DNA of 64,000 bases from Tagaea sp. CACIAM 22H2 (GCA_014444615.1 PVXE01000002.1:1-64000); one strand, 5' to 3'; shown: positions 46,258-54,878, counted from the stretch's first letter. Numbers and translations: made by a program. Notes: generated by a model not told the origin, from the letters alone.

Positions 46258-47120
46258 TACATCGCTCCGGGTTTGCGGTTGGCGGCGCGTTGGACGCGGA
46301 TGAGCTGTTCGGCCGTGGACAGGCCGGGCGGGATATCGCGCGGACGGCGGCCCACGCCGTCGATCACGTCGGTGTGGCGCGTCTTGGCGTAGAGCGTGGG
46401 CGGCACGCCCGGCGCTTGGCGGTTGGCCAAGCGGTCGGGGAAGTTCGTCCATTCCGACGTGCGCGGCTTGTCGGTCGATCCGTAATAGAGATGGACTGTG
46501 CGCCGCGCCTTCGACCCGAGCTTCAATTTGCCGCCATGGATGCAGCGCGCATGGAACACGAAGGCGGAGCCCGCAGGCCCCAGCGCGTCGAATTCCATGC
46601 CCGGTTCGACGTCCTCGGGGCGCATATCGACGCGCGATGCATGCGTGCCCGGAACGATCGAGAAGCAATGATCGCTCGGCCCCACATCGGTCAGGTAATA
46701 GACGACCGAGATCGGATCGATCTCAAAGCGCCGGTCGTAGGCGCGGATGATGTCGCGATGCCAGCCCTTCAACTCGCCGACATTGTCCGTGGGCTCGCGC
46801 AGGATCAGGCTGAGTTCCTCGATCGACAGACGCGAGCCGATCAGCCTTTCCAGCAACGCCAGCACCATCGGCGTTTCGATCAGGTGATCGAAGGCGTCGG
46901 TGCGAGTCAAAATGTCTGGCGCGGTGATGAAGCTTTCGCTGAAGCGGGCGAAATCCTCCGGGTGTTCGGCGAGCAGATCGCAGAACGCCTTGTCGGCCTT
47001 CTTCACCTGTTCGGGCGACAAGGCACCGGGGATGACCAGAAACCCGTCGCGGTCGAAAGCGTCCTTGGCGGCGTCGAGGTCGAGTGCCCGACCTTCGAAA
47101 TCGGCGAGCGCGGCGGTCAT
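46257..47120 (-). CDS. Phytanoyl-CoA dioxygenase (PhyH) family Fe(II)/2-oxoglutarate oxygenase
   Basis: 287 residues. The facial triad is visible as H121-x-D123 (G-W-H-R-D) and H195 (C-I-H-G-G), with R206/R207 placed to bind 2-oxoglutarate. It is a soluble enzyme at normal family length. It would hydroxylate an unactivated carbon, which can also cleave an ether, N-methyl or C-P linkage through a hemiacetal. Being placed second in a sugar-acid operon, it may remove a decoration (for example O- or N-alkyl) before dehydration. Overlaps the enolase-superfamily gene by ATGA. Confidence 0.87.
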   Translation of the reverse strand: MTAALADFEGRALDLDAAKDAFDRDGFLVIPGALSPEQVKKADKAFCDLLAEHPEDFARFSESFITAPDILTRTDAFDHLIETPMVLALLERLIGSRLSIEELSLILREPTDNVGELKGWHRDIIRAYDRRFEIDPISVVYYLTDVGPSDHCFSIVPGTHASRVDMRPEDVEPGMEFDALGPAGSAFVFHARCIHGGKLKLGSKARRTVHLYYGSTDKPRTSEWTNFPDRLANRQAPGVPPTLYAKTRHTDVIDGVGRRPRDIPPGLSTAEQLIRVQRAANRKPGAM

Positions 47121-48337
47121 TGTGTTCCTCCGGATTGCAGCGCCGTGCGGCGGCGCTTGGTTTCCTTGTCGGCCAGAAAGGCGGGCGCGAGGTCGAGGCC
47201 GAGCCCAGGCCCGTCGAGCGGCGTCAGCACGCCCGCTTCGATGCGCGGCAGCGCCGTCACCGTGTCGGCGTACCAGCCGCGCAGATAGGCGCGTACGGTT
47301 TCCTGCAGCATCGCCGTGGGGGCGCTAATCGACAAATGGGTACCCGCGACATAGCCGACGGGGCCGGTGCAATCATGGACGCAGAAGGGTAGTTGTGCCG
47401 CCGCCGCCATATCGGCGATGGCGCGCGCTTGGCTCAAACCGCCGCACCAGCCCGGATCGCACGACACGATGCCCGCATGGCCCGAGGCGATTAGCGGTAG
47501 GAAGGACGATGCGGGGGCCAACGTCTCGCAGGCCAGAATCGGAATGCGCGTATCGCGCGCCAGCACGCCCAAAGCGGCGATATCGTCCATGCGCAGCGGG
47601 TCTTCGATCCAGAGCGGATCGACCGCCTCGACCGCGCGGATGATGCGCCTAGCACTCGCGAGGTCCCACAACGCGTGCAACTCGACCATCAACTCGATAT
47701 CGCCGCCGACGGTGTCACGAATACGTTTGAAGGGGCGCAAACCTTCTTCGATCTGGCGCGCATCGATGCCGACACCGCGATTGGCGAAGGCCGCACGATC
47801 GAAGGGCCAAATCTTCATGCCCTTGATGCCTTCGGCGACCAATTCGCGGGCGAGGCGTTCGGGCTCTTCCTCGAACGCGCGCAGATCGTCGAGCGGGTGG
47901 GGCTTCTTGTCGGTGCCGAACCACGCGTCGACATCCGTGCCGCGCTTGCGTTTTACGTAATGCGGGCCGGCACAAGTGTTGTAGACGGGGATTGCGTCGC
48001 GCGACTTGCCGCCGAGCAGCGCGTAAAGTGGCTGGCCGGTCTTGCGGCCCAGCAGATCCCACAGCGCGATATCGATGGCGGAAGCGGCGCGCATCTCGAC
48101 GCCGGACGAGGCGTAGCCCGTCGGCTGGCGCACGAGATCGCGATTGATGCCGGCGACGGCGCTCTCGTCGCGGCCGAGCAAATTGGGCGCGACGCCGGTG
48201 TGGATATAGGTTTCGACCGCTTCGGGCGCGAAGAATGTCTCGCCCAGGCCGGCAAGGCCCGAACTCGTTTCGATGCGTACCCACACGAGATTGTCGTGCG
48301 CTTCGGTCCGTATCGTTTCGATCGCGACGATCGTCAC
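47117..48337 (-). CDS. Mandelate racemase/enolase-superfamily dehydratase, first copy
   Basis: 406 residues. Enolase-superfamily architecture with catalytic Lys K175 (G-M-K-I-W-P-F-D), Mg ligand E219 with H221 (V-E-L-H-A-L-W-D), E245 (I-E-D-P), E271 (C-E-T-L) and the D294/H321 dyad (C-D-P-G-W and V-H-D-C-T-G-P). A ~30-residue polar insert follows N-T-C-A-G-P (about 125-155), as in several acid-sugar dehydratases. First gene of the 13-gene operon, behind a candidate LacI operator. It probably dehydrates an aldonic or aldaric acid; the stereochemistry cannot be read from sequence. Confidence 0.88.
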   Translation of the reverse strand: MTIVAIETIRTEAHDNLVWVRIETSSGLAGLGETFFAPEAVETYIHTGVAPNLLGRDESAVAGINRDLVRQPTGYASSGVEMRAASAIDIALWDLLGRKTGQPLYALLGGKSRDAIPVYNTCAGPHYVKRKRGTDVDAWFGTDKKPHPLDDLRAFEEEPERLARELVAEGIKGMKIWPFDRAAFANRGVGIDARQIEEGLRPFKRIRDTVGGDIELMVELHALWDLASARRIIRAVEAVDPLWIEDPLRMDDIAALGVLARDTRIPILACETLAPASSFLPLIASGHAGIVSCDPGWCGGLSQARAIADMAAAAQLPFCVHDCTGPVGYVAGTHLSISAPTAMLQETVRAYLRGWYADTVTALPRIEAGVLTPLDGPGLGLDLAPAFLADKETKRRRTALQSGGTQ

Positions 48338-48371
48338 TTGGTTGTTACCACCCTGTGGCGAAACGCTGTTC

Positions 48372-48385
48372 CTTTAACGATAAAG
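48372..48385. promoter_or_regulatory. Candidate LacI operator of the 13-gene operon
   Basis: CTTTAACGATAAAG is symmetric at six of seven pairs around a central CG, the usual geometry of LacI-family sites. It lies 35-48 bp before the first gene of the operon that itself encodes a LacI regulator. No second copy was found. Confidence 0.4.
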
Positions 48386-48451
48386 CTGTCAAGCCGGAAT
48401 CTGCGCGTGCCCGTTAAGGCTGCGGCTTGATTGGCGAATTTTTGTATGTCG

Positions 48452-49570
48452 TCAGGCGGACGCGGTCGCTTTGGCGAGATCGAGTAAAGGTCCCGCGTTC
48501 AGCCCGTCGAGCAGCGAGAAATGATGCGCCCCGGCCAGATGCAGGGGCTTGGGCGCGTTCCACGCGGCGGCGATCGCGTCGGATTGCCATTTGAACTCGG
48601 CGCTTTCGAGGTCCCCCAGCGCCACGCCGATCTTCGCCGCGCGCGATTTGCGCAGGATCGGCGACATCGCCGCGACGTGCTCGGCATTCGTCACGCCGAT
48701 CACCTTCGCCATCGGCAGGAACGGGAAGGGCGTCATGTCGAATAGGCCCGAGAGCAGCAATGCGGATTTGATCGGGGCGCCGGTCTCGCGCGCCGCCATC
48801 ATCGCGGACAAATGCCCGCCCGCCGAATGGCCGGAAACATGGATCGCCGTGCCGTCGACGCCCAGCGCCGATCCGTTCGCGGCGATGAAATCGATGCAAG
48901 CGCCGATCTGATCGACGATGCCCGACAGCGGAATATCGGGGCACAGCGTGTAATCGACATTCGCGACTGCGAAACCCGCATCGAGCATGCCTTGCATATA
49001 TTGCGCGTGCTGTTCCTTGCCCGTCGCCTGCCAATAGCCGCCATGGATGAACATCCACACCGGCGGCGATTTTCTGCCCTTGGGCAAATAAAGATCGAAG
49101 GTCTCGTCCGGCGATTTGCCATAGGCAATATCGATCGCCGCGTGGTTCGCGCGCCAAGCGGTACCTTCGCGCGACCATTGGCGGAACAAGGGCCGCATAT
49201 CCGGCACCTGGTTGCGCGGCGAATATTCGCGCGCAAGTTCGGCGCGCGAAAGCCCATGCCACACCGGCTCGGGGTTCGGTGCGGGGGCTTTGACCGCGGC
49301 GATTTCGACGGCGATCGCATCGCCTGCCTGTACCGTCACGCTTGTGCGCGCCCCGCCCAAGGCTTCGCGATAAAGCCGGTCGATCACGCGCCGTTGCGGC
49401 GACACGGCGGCGGGGTTCGGCGCGGTCCAAGTCATCGCGCGCATCGTGCCGGGCGTGCCACCGGCTTTCATCAAGCCGCCGACCGCCTGCCACAGCGCGT
49501 CGGCGAAAGCGGTCAAAGGATCGGCGGCGTTCGACGTGCCGCGAACGGTAAAGACTTCAGACGCCGACAT
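48452..49570 (-). CDS. RidA-like domain fused to kynurenine-formamidase-like alpha/beta hydrolase
   Basis: 372 residues from ATG 49570, overlapping livF by 14 bp. Residues 15-95 resemble the C-terminal two thirds of a RidA/YjgF domain (L-M-K-A-G-G-T-P near 33-40, L-Y-R-E-A-L-G-G-A-R-T-S-V-T-V at 66-80, V-E-I-A-A-V), with R75 in the place of the conserved carboxylate-binding Arg. The first RidA strands are abbreviated. Residues 104-372 are an alpha/beta hydrolase starting W-H-G-L-S-R-A-E-L-x-R-E-Y-S-P, with oxyanion motif H-G-G-Y-W (176-180), nucleophile S249 in G-H-S-A-G and a late His (349/350); this is the bacterial kynurenine-formamidase-like branch. RidA proteins include 2-aminomuconate deaminases. 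Last gene after the Liv importer, downstream of 3-hydroxyanthranilate dioxygenase. Confidence 0.78.
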   Translation of the reverse strand: MSASEVFTVRGTSNAADPLTAFADALWQAVGGLMKAGGTPGTMRAMTWTAPNPAAVSPQRRVIDRLYREALGGARTSVTVQAGDAIAVEIAAVKAPAPNPEPVWHGLSRAELAREYSPRNQVPDMRPLFRQWSREGTAWRANHAAIDIAYGKSPDETFDLYLPKGRKSPPVWMFIHGGYWQATGKEQHAQYMQGMLDAGFAVANVDYTLCPDIPLSGIVDQIGACIDFIAANGSALGVDGTAIHVSGHSAGGHLSAMMAARETGAPIKSALLLSGLFDMTPFPFLPMAKVIGVTNAEHVAAMSPILRKSRAAKIGVALGDLESAEFKWQSDAIAAAWNAPKPLHLAGAHHFSLLDGLNAGPLLDLAKATASA

Positions 49571-50258
49571 AACGATGCACCAGTTCCGCATCGCGATCGA
49601 GATCCGCACCCGTGCCGGACCACACCGTGCGGCCCTTTTCGATCGCGTAATGGCGATCCGCCAAACGGCGGAGGACGCGCAAATTCTTGTCGACGATCAG
49701 GATCGACTGGCCTTCGGCCTTCAAGGCTTCGATGCAGCGCCAGATTTCGGCGCGGATCACGGGGGCGAGGCCTTCGGTCGCTTCGTCGAGGATCAGCAGA
49801 TCGGGATTGGTCATCAGCGCACGGCCGATGGCGAGCATCTGCTGTTCGCCGCCCGACAGCGTGCCCGCCGACTGCGTCAGGCGCTCGCCCAGGCGCGGGA
49901 ACAGCGCGGTCACGCGTTCGATTGTCCAGGGTGTGGCACGCTTCAAGCGATTGGCGGCGGTCGCGACCAAATTCTCGCGTACCGTCAGTGTCGGGAAGAC
50001 CTGGCGCCCTTCGGGCACAAGGCCGATGCCCAGCCGCGCGATCCCTTCGGGCGGGCGGCCGATCAGCGCGGTGCCGCCGAAATCGATCGTGCCGCCGCGC
50101 GCTTTGACCAGCCCCATAATGGTGCGGATTGTCGTGGTTTTGCCGACACCGTTGCGGCCGAGCAACGTCACGACCTCGCCGCGGTCGATCGACAATTCGA
50201 TGCCGAACAGAACTTGGCTGTCGCCGTAGGCGGCCGCGAGATCGGAAACGCGCAGCAT
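49557..50258 (-). CDS. livF: Branched-chain-type ABC transporter ATPase LivF
   Basis: 233 residues, the usual LivF length. Walker A G-R-N-G-V-G-K-T-T, signature L-S-G-G-E-Q-Q-M and Walker B I-L-D-E-A-T-E-G-L-A-P are intact. It follows livG without a gap. In this locus the importer may carry an aromatic or amino-aromatic acid rather than leucine, since Liv-type systems often serve aromatic catabolic operons. Confidence 0.94.
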   Translation of the reverse strand: MLRVSDLAAAYGDSQVLFGIELSIDRGEVVTLLGRNGVGKTTTIRTIMGLVKARGGTIDFGGTALIGRPPEGIARLGIGLVPEGRQVFPTLTVRENLVATAANRLKRATPWTIERVTALFPRLGERLTQSAGTLSGGEQQMLAIGRALMTNPDLLILDEATEGLAPVIRAEIWRCIEALKAEGQSILIVDKNLRVLRRLADRHYAIEKGRTVWSGTGADLDRDAELVHRYVGV

Positions 50259-51011
50259 CTAGGCGTCTCCTTCGCCGAGATAGGCGACGCGCACCGCCGG
50301 ATCGGCTTGGATGTCGGCGGCCGAACCCGTGGCGATCGCGCGCCCGCCGACTAGCACCGAAATGCGGTCGGCGAGGGAGAAGACGGCCTCCATATCGTGC
50401 TCGACCAGCAGCATCGCGAAGCGGCCTTTGAGGCTTTGCAGCAATTCGACCATCTGCGCGCTTTCGACGGCGCCCAGGCCCGCCATCGGCTCGTCGAGCA
50501 GCAGCAAGCGCGGCTCCATGGCGAGGGCGACGGCGAGTTCGAGCTGCTTGCGCTCGCCATGTGACAGCGACGCGACGGGTTCATCGGCGCGTGCCTTCAA
50601 TCCGACGCGTTCGAGCAGCGCGTCAGCGGGATCGCGCAAGCCGCGATCGTCGCGCGCCGCGCGGAAGAAGCGGAAAGAGTGGCCTTGATGCGCTTGCACC
50701 GCCAGCGCGACGTGGTCGAGGGCGGTGTATGTGCCCATCAACTGCACGATCTGGAACGTGCGACCCAAGCCGCGATGGACGCGCGCATGCACGGGCAGGG
50801 CGGTGATGTCTTGCCCGTCGAGCAGGATGCGACCGGCATTCGGCGCCAACTCGCCGGTCAATTGGTTGATGACCGTCGTTTTGCCCGCGCCGTTCGGGCC
50901 GATCAGCGCATGAACTTCGCCCGCGCGCACGTCGAGGGTCAGGTTGTCCGTCGCGGTCAGGCCGCCGAAGGTCTTATAGAGCCCCTCGATCAGAAGCAGC
51001 GGCGCCGTCAT
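50259..51011 (-). CDS. livG: Branched-chain-type ABC transporter ATPase LivG
   Basis: 250 residues from ATG 51011, overlapping livM by ATGA. Walker A G-P-N-G-A-G-K-T-T, the G-L-G-R-T-F-Q-I-V-Q-L Q-loop, signature L-S-H-G-E-R-K-Q-L-E and Walker B L-L-D-E-P-M-A-G-L are those of LivG. It pairs with LivF to drive import. Confidence 0.94.
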   Translation of the reverse strand: MTAPLLLIEGLYKTFGGLTATDNLTLDVRAGEVHALIGPNGAGKTTVINQLTGELAPNAGRILLDGQDITALPVHARVHRGLGRTFQIVQLMGTYTALDHVALAVQAHQGHSFRFFRAARDDRGLRDPADALLERVGLKARADEPVASLSHGERKQLELAVALAMEPRLLLLDEPMAGLGAVESAQMVELLQSLKGRFAMLLVEHDMEAVFSLADRISVLVGGRAIATGSAADIQADPAVRVAYLGEGDA

Positions 51012-52003
51012 TTGCCGCCTCCGCCGATGAATTTGAACAGGCCCGACAGACCACCGCGGAAATAGAGAATGATCAGCAGCAGGATGGGGCCGAGGAACAA
51101 TTGCCAGCGCTCGGTCCAGCCGCTTAGCACCGTTTCGAGCGTGACCAGGGCGAAGGCGCCGAACAACGGCCCGAGCAGGGTTCCCGCACCGCCCAGGATG
51201 ACCATCACCATCAGCTCGCCCGATTTCGTCCAGTGCAGCATGTCGGGGCTGACGAAGCGCGCGTAATTCGCGACCAAACCGCCCGCGAGACCGGCACCCA
51301 TGCCCGCGATGGTGAAGGCCGCGAGCTTGTAGCGATAGACGGCGATGCCCAGCGCCGCCACGCGGCGCTCGTTCTGACGGATGGCGCCCAGCACCATGCC
51401 GAAACGCGACCCGGCGATGCGCCACAGCAGCAGATAGAACCCGATCGTCACGATCAGCACGACGAAATAGAAGGTCAAGTCGTCGCGCATGTTGAGGCCG
51501 AACAGCGCGTTGCGCCGGCGGATGATCAAACCGTCGTCGCCGCCATAGCGCTTCAACGCCACGAACAGGAAGAACAGCATCTGCGCGAAGGCGAGCGTGA
51601 TCATGATGAACTGCACGCCCGACGTGCGCAGCGCTAGCGCGCCGATCAGCAGCGCGAAGGCGCCCGCCACCAGGATCGCGGCGGGTACGGCGATCAGGAA
51701 TTGCTCGGTGCCGGGGATGAAGCCGAACAGAGGCTCGCCTATGCGCACATGCTGGAACAGGATGCCGACCGTGTAGCCGCCCACGCCGTAGAACGCGGCG
51801 TGCCCGAAGCTGATCATACCGCCGAAGCCGAGCACCAAATTCAAGCTGCCCGCCGCGATCGCGTAGATCAGCAGGCGCGTGGCGAGCGGCGTGGTCGCGG
51901 GCAGGCCGACGGCGTTGGCGATAAAGGGCAGCGCCACCAACGCCGCGATCAGGATGGCGATCGCGATCAGCGCCTTGCCGGAGAATTTGAAGGGATCGTG
52001 CAT
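51008..52003 (-). CDS. livM: Branched-chain-type ABC transporter permease LivM
   Basis: 331 residues with about ten helices. Family blocks are A-A-G-S-L-N-L-V-L-G-F-G-G-M-I-S-F-G-H-A-A-F-Y-G and the cytoplasmic S-R-F-G-M-V-L-G-A-I-R-Q-N-E-R-R-V-A-A-L-G coupling loop. It starts 7 bp after livH and forms the heterodimeric channel with it. Confidence 0.94.
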   Translation of the reverse strand: MHDPFKFSGKALIAIAILIAALVALPFIANAVGLPATTPLATRLLIYAIAAGSLNLVLGFGGMISFGHAAFYGVGGYTVGILFQHVRIGEPLFGFIPGTEQFLIAVPAAILVAGAFALLIGALALRTSGVQFIMITLAFAQMLFFLFVALKRYGGDDGLIIRRRNALFGLNMRDDLTFYFVVLIVTIGFYLLLWRIAGSRFGMVLGAIRQNERRVAALGIAVYRYKLAAFTIAGMGAGLAGGLVANYARFVSPDMLHWTKSGELMVMVILGGAGTLLGPLFGAFALVTLETVLSGWTERWQLFLGPILLLIILYFRGGLSGLFKFIGGGGK

Positions 52004-52010
52004 CGCCCGC

Positions 52011-52931
52011 CTAGCTCCGCGCCGGGAACAGCCCTTGCGGGCGCCAGAGCAACACGATCGCCATCAAGACATAGACGCCCATCGAGGCGAGGCCGGCGGA
52101 GAGCTGGTCGGCTTCCGACGGATCGGAAAGCATCCCGCGCACGAGTTGCGGCAGGAATGCGCGCAGCAGCGTATCGACGAGGCCGACGACGATGGCGCCG
52201 AACAAGGCGCCGCGGATCGAGCCCACGCCGCCGACGACCACGACGACGAAGGTCATGATCAGGATCTGCTCGCCCATGCCGACCTGGACCGACAGAAGCG
52301 GCCCGGCCATCACGCCCGCGAACCCGGCGAGCAAGGCGCCCAGGCCGAAGACCAGCGTGTAGAGAAGCTTGATGTCCACGCCGAGCGCGCGGACCATGTC
52401 GCGGTTGGTGGCGCCCGCACGGATCAACATGCCCAGACGTGTGCGCTGGATCAGCGCGTAGAGGCCGGCGGCGATGACAAGGCCCGCGACGATGATCGTC
52501 AAGCGATAGACCGAGAAGGTCATGCCCGGCAGAATTTCGATCGAGCCCGACAAAGCCGGGGGCACGCCGACGAACAGCGGCTGGCGGCCGACGATCAGGC
52601 TGATGGATTCGTTGAACAGCAGCACGAGGCCGTAGGTCGCGAGCACCTGATCGAGATGGTCGCGGTCGTAGAGTTTGCGGATGACGATATATTCGATCGC
52701 CAGGCCGGTGACGGCCGCCGCCGCGAGGCCGGCGGGCACGGCGAGCAGGAACGAACCGGTCGCCGAAGCGGCGATCGAACCCGCATAGGCGCCGACCATG
52801 TAGAGCGAGCCATGGGCGAGATTGATGATGCCCATGATGCCAAAGATCAACGTCAGCCCCGCCGCGAGGAGGAACAGCATGACGCCGAGCTGCAACCCGT
52901 TCAGAACCTGTTCGACGAAAAGAAGCGACAT
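52011..52931 (-). CDS. livH: Branched-chain-type ABC transporter permease LivH
   Basis: 306 residues, about eight helices, with the LivH signatures F-G-I-M-G-I-I-N-L-A-H-G-S-L-Y-M-V-G-A and the coupling segment R-T-R-L-G-M-L-I-R-A-G-A-T-N-R-D-M-V-R-A-L-G. Separated from the binding-protein gene by an 87-bp gap containing a long hairpin. Confidence 0.94.
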   Translation of the reverse strand: MSLLFVEQVLNGLQLGVMLFLLAAGLTLIFGIMGIINLAHGSLYMVGAYAGSIAASATGSFLLAVPAGLAAAAVTGLAIEYIVIRKLYDRDHLDQVLATYGLVLLFNESISLIVGRQPLFVGVPPALSGSIEILPGMTFSVYRLTIIVAGLVIAAGLYALIQRTRLGMLIRAGATNRDMVRALGVDIKLLYTLVFGLGALLAGFAGVMAGPLLSVQVGMGEQILIMTFVVVVVGGVGSIRGALFGAIVVGLVDTLLRAFLPQLVRGMLSDPSEADQLSAGLASMGVYVLMAIVLLWRPQGLFPARS

Positions 52932-52965
52932 GCCGATCCGAAGACGCCCGCGCCGAAAATCGACA

Positions 52966-53004
52966 CCCGGAAACCGGCCCCCGAATTCGAGGGCGGCTTC
53001 CGGG
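52966..53004 (-). other. Intercistronic hairpin after the Liv-type binding-protein gene
   Basis: A long, slightly imperfect inverted repeat (left arm 52966-52983, right arm 52988-53004, starting CCCGGAA / TTCCGGG) lies just after the binding-protein stop and before livH. It may protect the upstream message or attenuate the permease genes. Confidence 0.55.
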
Positions 53005-53018
53005 CGCGACTCAAACGC

Positions 53019-54194
53019 TTAGAGTTTGCACTGAGGCGCGTAGATGTCGCCATGCGCGGTCAGCACTTTGCGCTGCGTGACGATTTGCATTTCGCCCGAA
53101 GCGCTCTTGCCGGCCTTCAGCGCGTACCAGTCCTGGATCGGGTGCTGGTTGGGGCCGAACTTGAAGGCGCCGCGCACCGACGCGAAGTCGGCCTTCACCA
53201 TCGCCGTGCGGAAGTTCTCCGGCTTGATGTCGCCCTTGGTCTGCCGCAACGCCGCGGCGATCGCCAGCGCCGTGTCGTAGCTCTGCGAGGCGTAGTAGGT
53301 CGGGGTGCGGTTATGCTTCTGCGTGAAGCCGGCCATGAACTTCTTGTTCGCCGCGTTGTCGAAATCGACGTTCCAGTGCGACGACACCCACAGCCCGTCG
53401 GCGACGTCGCCCACGGCCTTCAGCGTCGTGTGGTCGAGCGACGGGGCCGCCACGACCATCGGCACGCGGCCGATGAGGCCGGCTTGCGCGTATTGGCGCA
53501 GGAAGGCGATGCCCAGTCCGCCCGGATGGAACTGGAAGACCACGTCCGGGTTGGCGGCGCGGATCGCCGCCATTTCGGCCGCGTAGTCGGTTTGATCGAG
53601 GCGCGTGTACTGCTCGCCCACGATCGTGCCGCCGAACATGCGCTTGAAGCCGGCGAGCGCGTCCTGGCCCGCCTGATAATTCGGCGCCAGGATGAAGGCG
53701 CGCTTGTGGCCGAGTTCCTTGGCCACTTGGCCGGCCGATTCGTGCAGCGTGTCGTTCTGCCAAGCGATCGAATAGAAGTTCTTGTGGCATTCCTTGCCGG
53801 CGAAGTTCGACGGCGAGGCGTTGGGCGACACATAGATCGCGTCGGCGTCCAGAATATCGGGCAGCGTGGCGCCCAGGATGTTCGAGAACACGATTCCGGT
53901 CAGCAGCTTGATGCCGTCGTTGCGCAGCATGCGCTCGGCGACCGTCTTGCCTTGGCCGGGGCGGAAGCCGTCGTCTTCCACGACGACCTGCACGGGCACG
54001 CCGCCCAGCTTGCCGCCTTCCATTTCGACGGCGAGGTTGAACGCGTCGCGGATATCCGCACCGATATAGCCGCCGGGACCCGACAACGTCGTGATCAGGC
54101 CGATGCGCACGGCGCTTTGCGCGCGCAGCAGCGACGGGGCGGCGAGGGTGGCGGCACCCGCACCGGCGACGGTGAGGAACGTTCTTCTCTTCAT
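53019..54194 (-). CDS. Branched-chain-type ABC transporter substrate-binding protein
   Basis: 391 residues with a twin-arginine-like leader (M-K-R-R-T-F-L-T-V-A-G, cut near L-R-A-Q-S, residue 27). The mature part is a type I periplasmic-binding protein of the Leu/Ile/Val-BP family (I-G-L-I-T-T-L-S-G-P-G-G-Y-I-G opening; S-N-A-S-P-S-N-F-like pocket loop; Y-A-S-Q-S-Y-D-T-A). Many members bind aromatic acids or amides. The aromatic enzymes 89 bp upstream suggest the ligand may be an anthranilate- or kynurenine-like compound. The exact ligand is not visible. Confidence 0.92.
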   Translation of the reverse strand: MKRRTFLTVAGAGAATLAAPSLLRAQSAVRIGLITTLSGPGGYIGADIRDAFNLAVEMEGGKLGGVPVQVVVEDDGFRPGQGKTVAERMLRNDGIKLLTGIVFSNILGATLPDILDADAIYVSPNASPSNFAGKECHKNFYSIAWQNDTLHESAGQVAKELGHKRAFILAPNYQAGQDALAGFKRMFGGTIVGEQYTRLDQTDYAAEMAAIRAANPDVVFQFHPGGLGIAFLRQYAQAGLIGRVPMVVAAPSLDHTTLKAVGDVADGLWVSSHWNVDFDNAANKKFMAGFTQKHNRTPTYYASQSYDTALAIAAALRQTKGDIKPENFRTAMVKADFASVRGAFKFGPNQHPIQDWYALKAGKSASGEMQIVTQRKVLTAHGDIYAPQCKL

Positions 54195-54282
54195 CTTTGC
54201 CTCTCCTGTTTTGAGCCTCGGTCTCGGCCGAAGCTTTAGACTTAAACTATTTCTAACCCAACGGCCGGACGCTGCCTAGCCG

Positions 54283-54864
54283 TCAGATTTTGACCCAGCC
54301 CGGCGGCGGCACTTTGCCGGGATGGACCGATCCGCAATGCGGGCAAACCCGCGCCTTTTCATCGGCGTAGAAGGCATCGTAAAGCGGCGGCAGGTCTTTG
54401 ACGATATCCTTCAATTCCACTTCGACGCGGTGGACTTTGCCGCCGCATTCGAAGCAGTACCACTCGAAACCGTCGATATCCCCGGGGCGGCGCGCGCCCT
54501 CGATCACCAGGCCGACGGAATCGGCCACCGGGCGCTGGGGCGAATGGATGGTATGGGGCGGCAGCAGGAACACGTCGCCTTCGCGGATCGTGACGTCGTA
54601 GATCTTCCCGCGATCCGCGATCTTCAGGATCATGTCGCCCTTCAGCTGATAGAAGAACTCCTCGGCCGGGTCGTCGTGGAAATCGACGCGCGAATTCGGG
54701 CCGCCGACGACCATGACGATGATTCCGCCGTTCTGATACAGCGTCTTGTTGCCGACGGGCGGCTTCAGGAAATGCCGGTTCTCGTCGATCCATTTCTGGA
54801 AGTTGAACGGCTGGCGGAACGAAAGCTCGGAAACGGGGGGGGAGGGTTGGTCGAGGATGGACAT
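54283..54864 (-). CDS. nbaC: 3-hydroxyanthranilate 3,4-dioxygenase
   Basis: 193 residues, normal length for bacterial enzymes. The cupin iron ligands H63, E69 and H107 and the substrate-binding R59, R111 and E122 all lie at the same relative spacing as H51, E57, H95, R47, R99 and E110 of the structurally known Cupriavidus enzyme. The second, rubredoxin-like iron site is also intact (C137, C140, C174, C177). It opens 3-hydroxyanthranilate to 2-amino-3-carboxymuconate semialdehyde. It lies 14 bp after the DHDPS-family gene. Conservation of every functional residue makes the activity likely. The surprise is the absence of a recognisable decarboxylase for the product nearby. Confidence 0.92.
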   Translation of the reverse strand: MSILDQPSPPVSELSFRQPFNFQKWIDENRHFLKPPVGNKTLYQNGGIIVMVVGGPNSRVDFHDDPAEEFFYQLKGDMILKIADRGKIYDVTIREGDVFLLPPHTIHSPQRPVADSVGLVIEGARRPGDIDGFEWYCFECGGKVHRVEVELKDIVKDLPPLYDAFYADEKARVCPHCGSVHPGKVPPPGWVKI

Positions 54865-54878
54865 GACTTATTCTCCCT

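Noticed and set aside
51879..54239. 786-codon open frame opposite livM, livH and the Liv binding-protein gene
   Set aside because: It spans three well-conserved genes on the other strand, with no recognisable domain and skewed composition.
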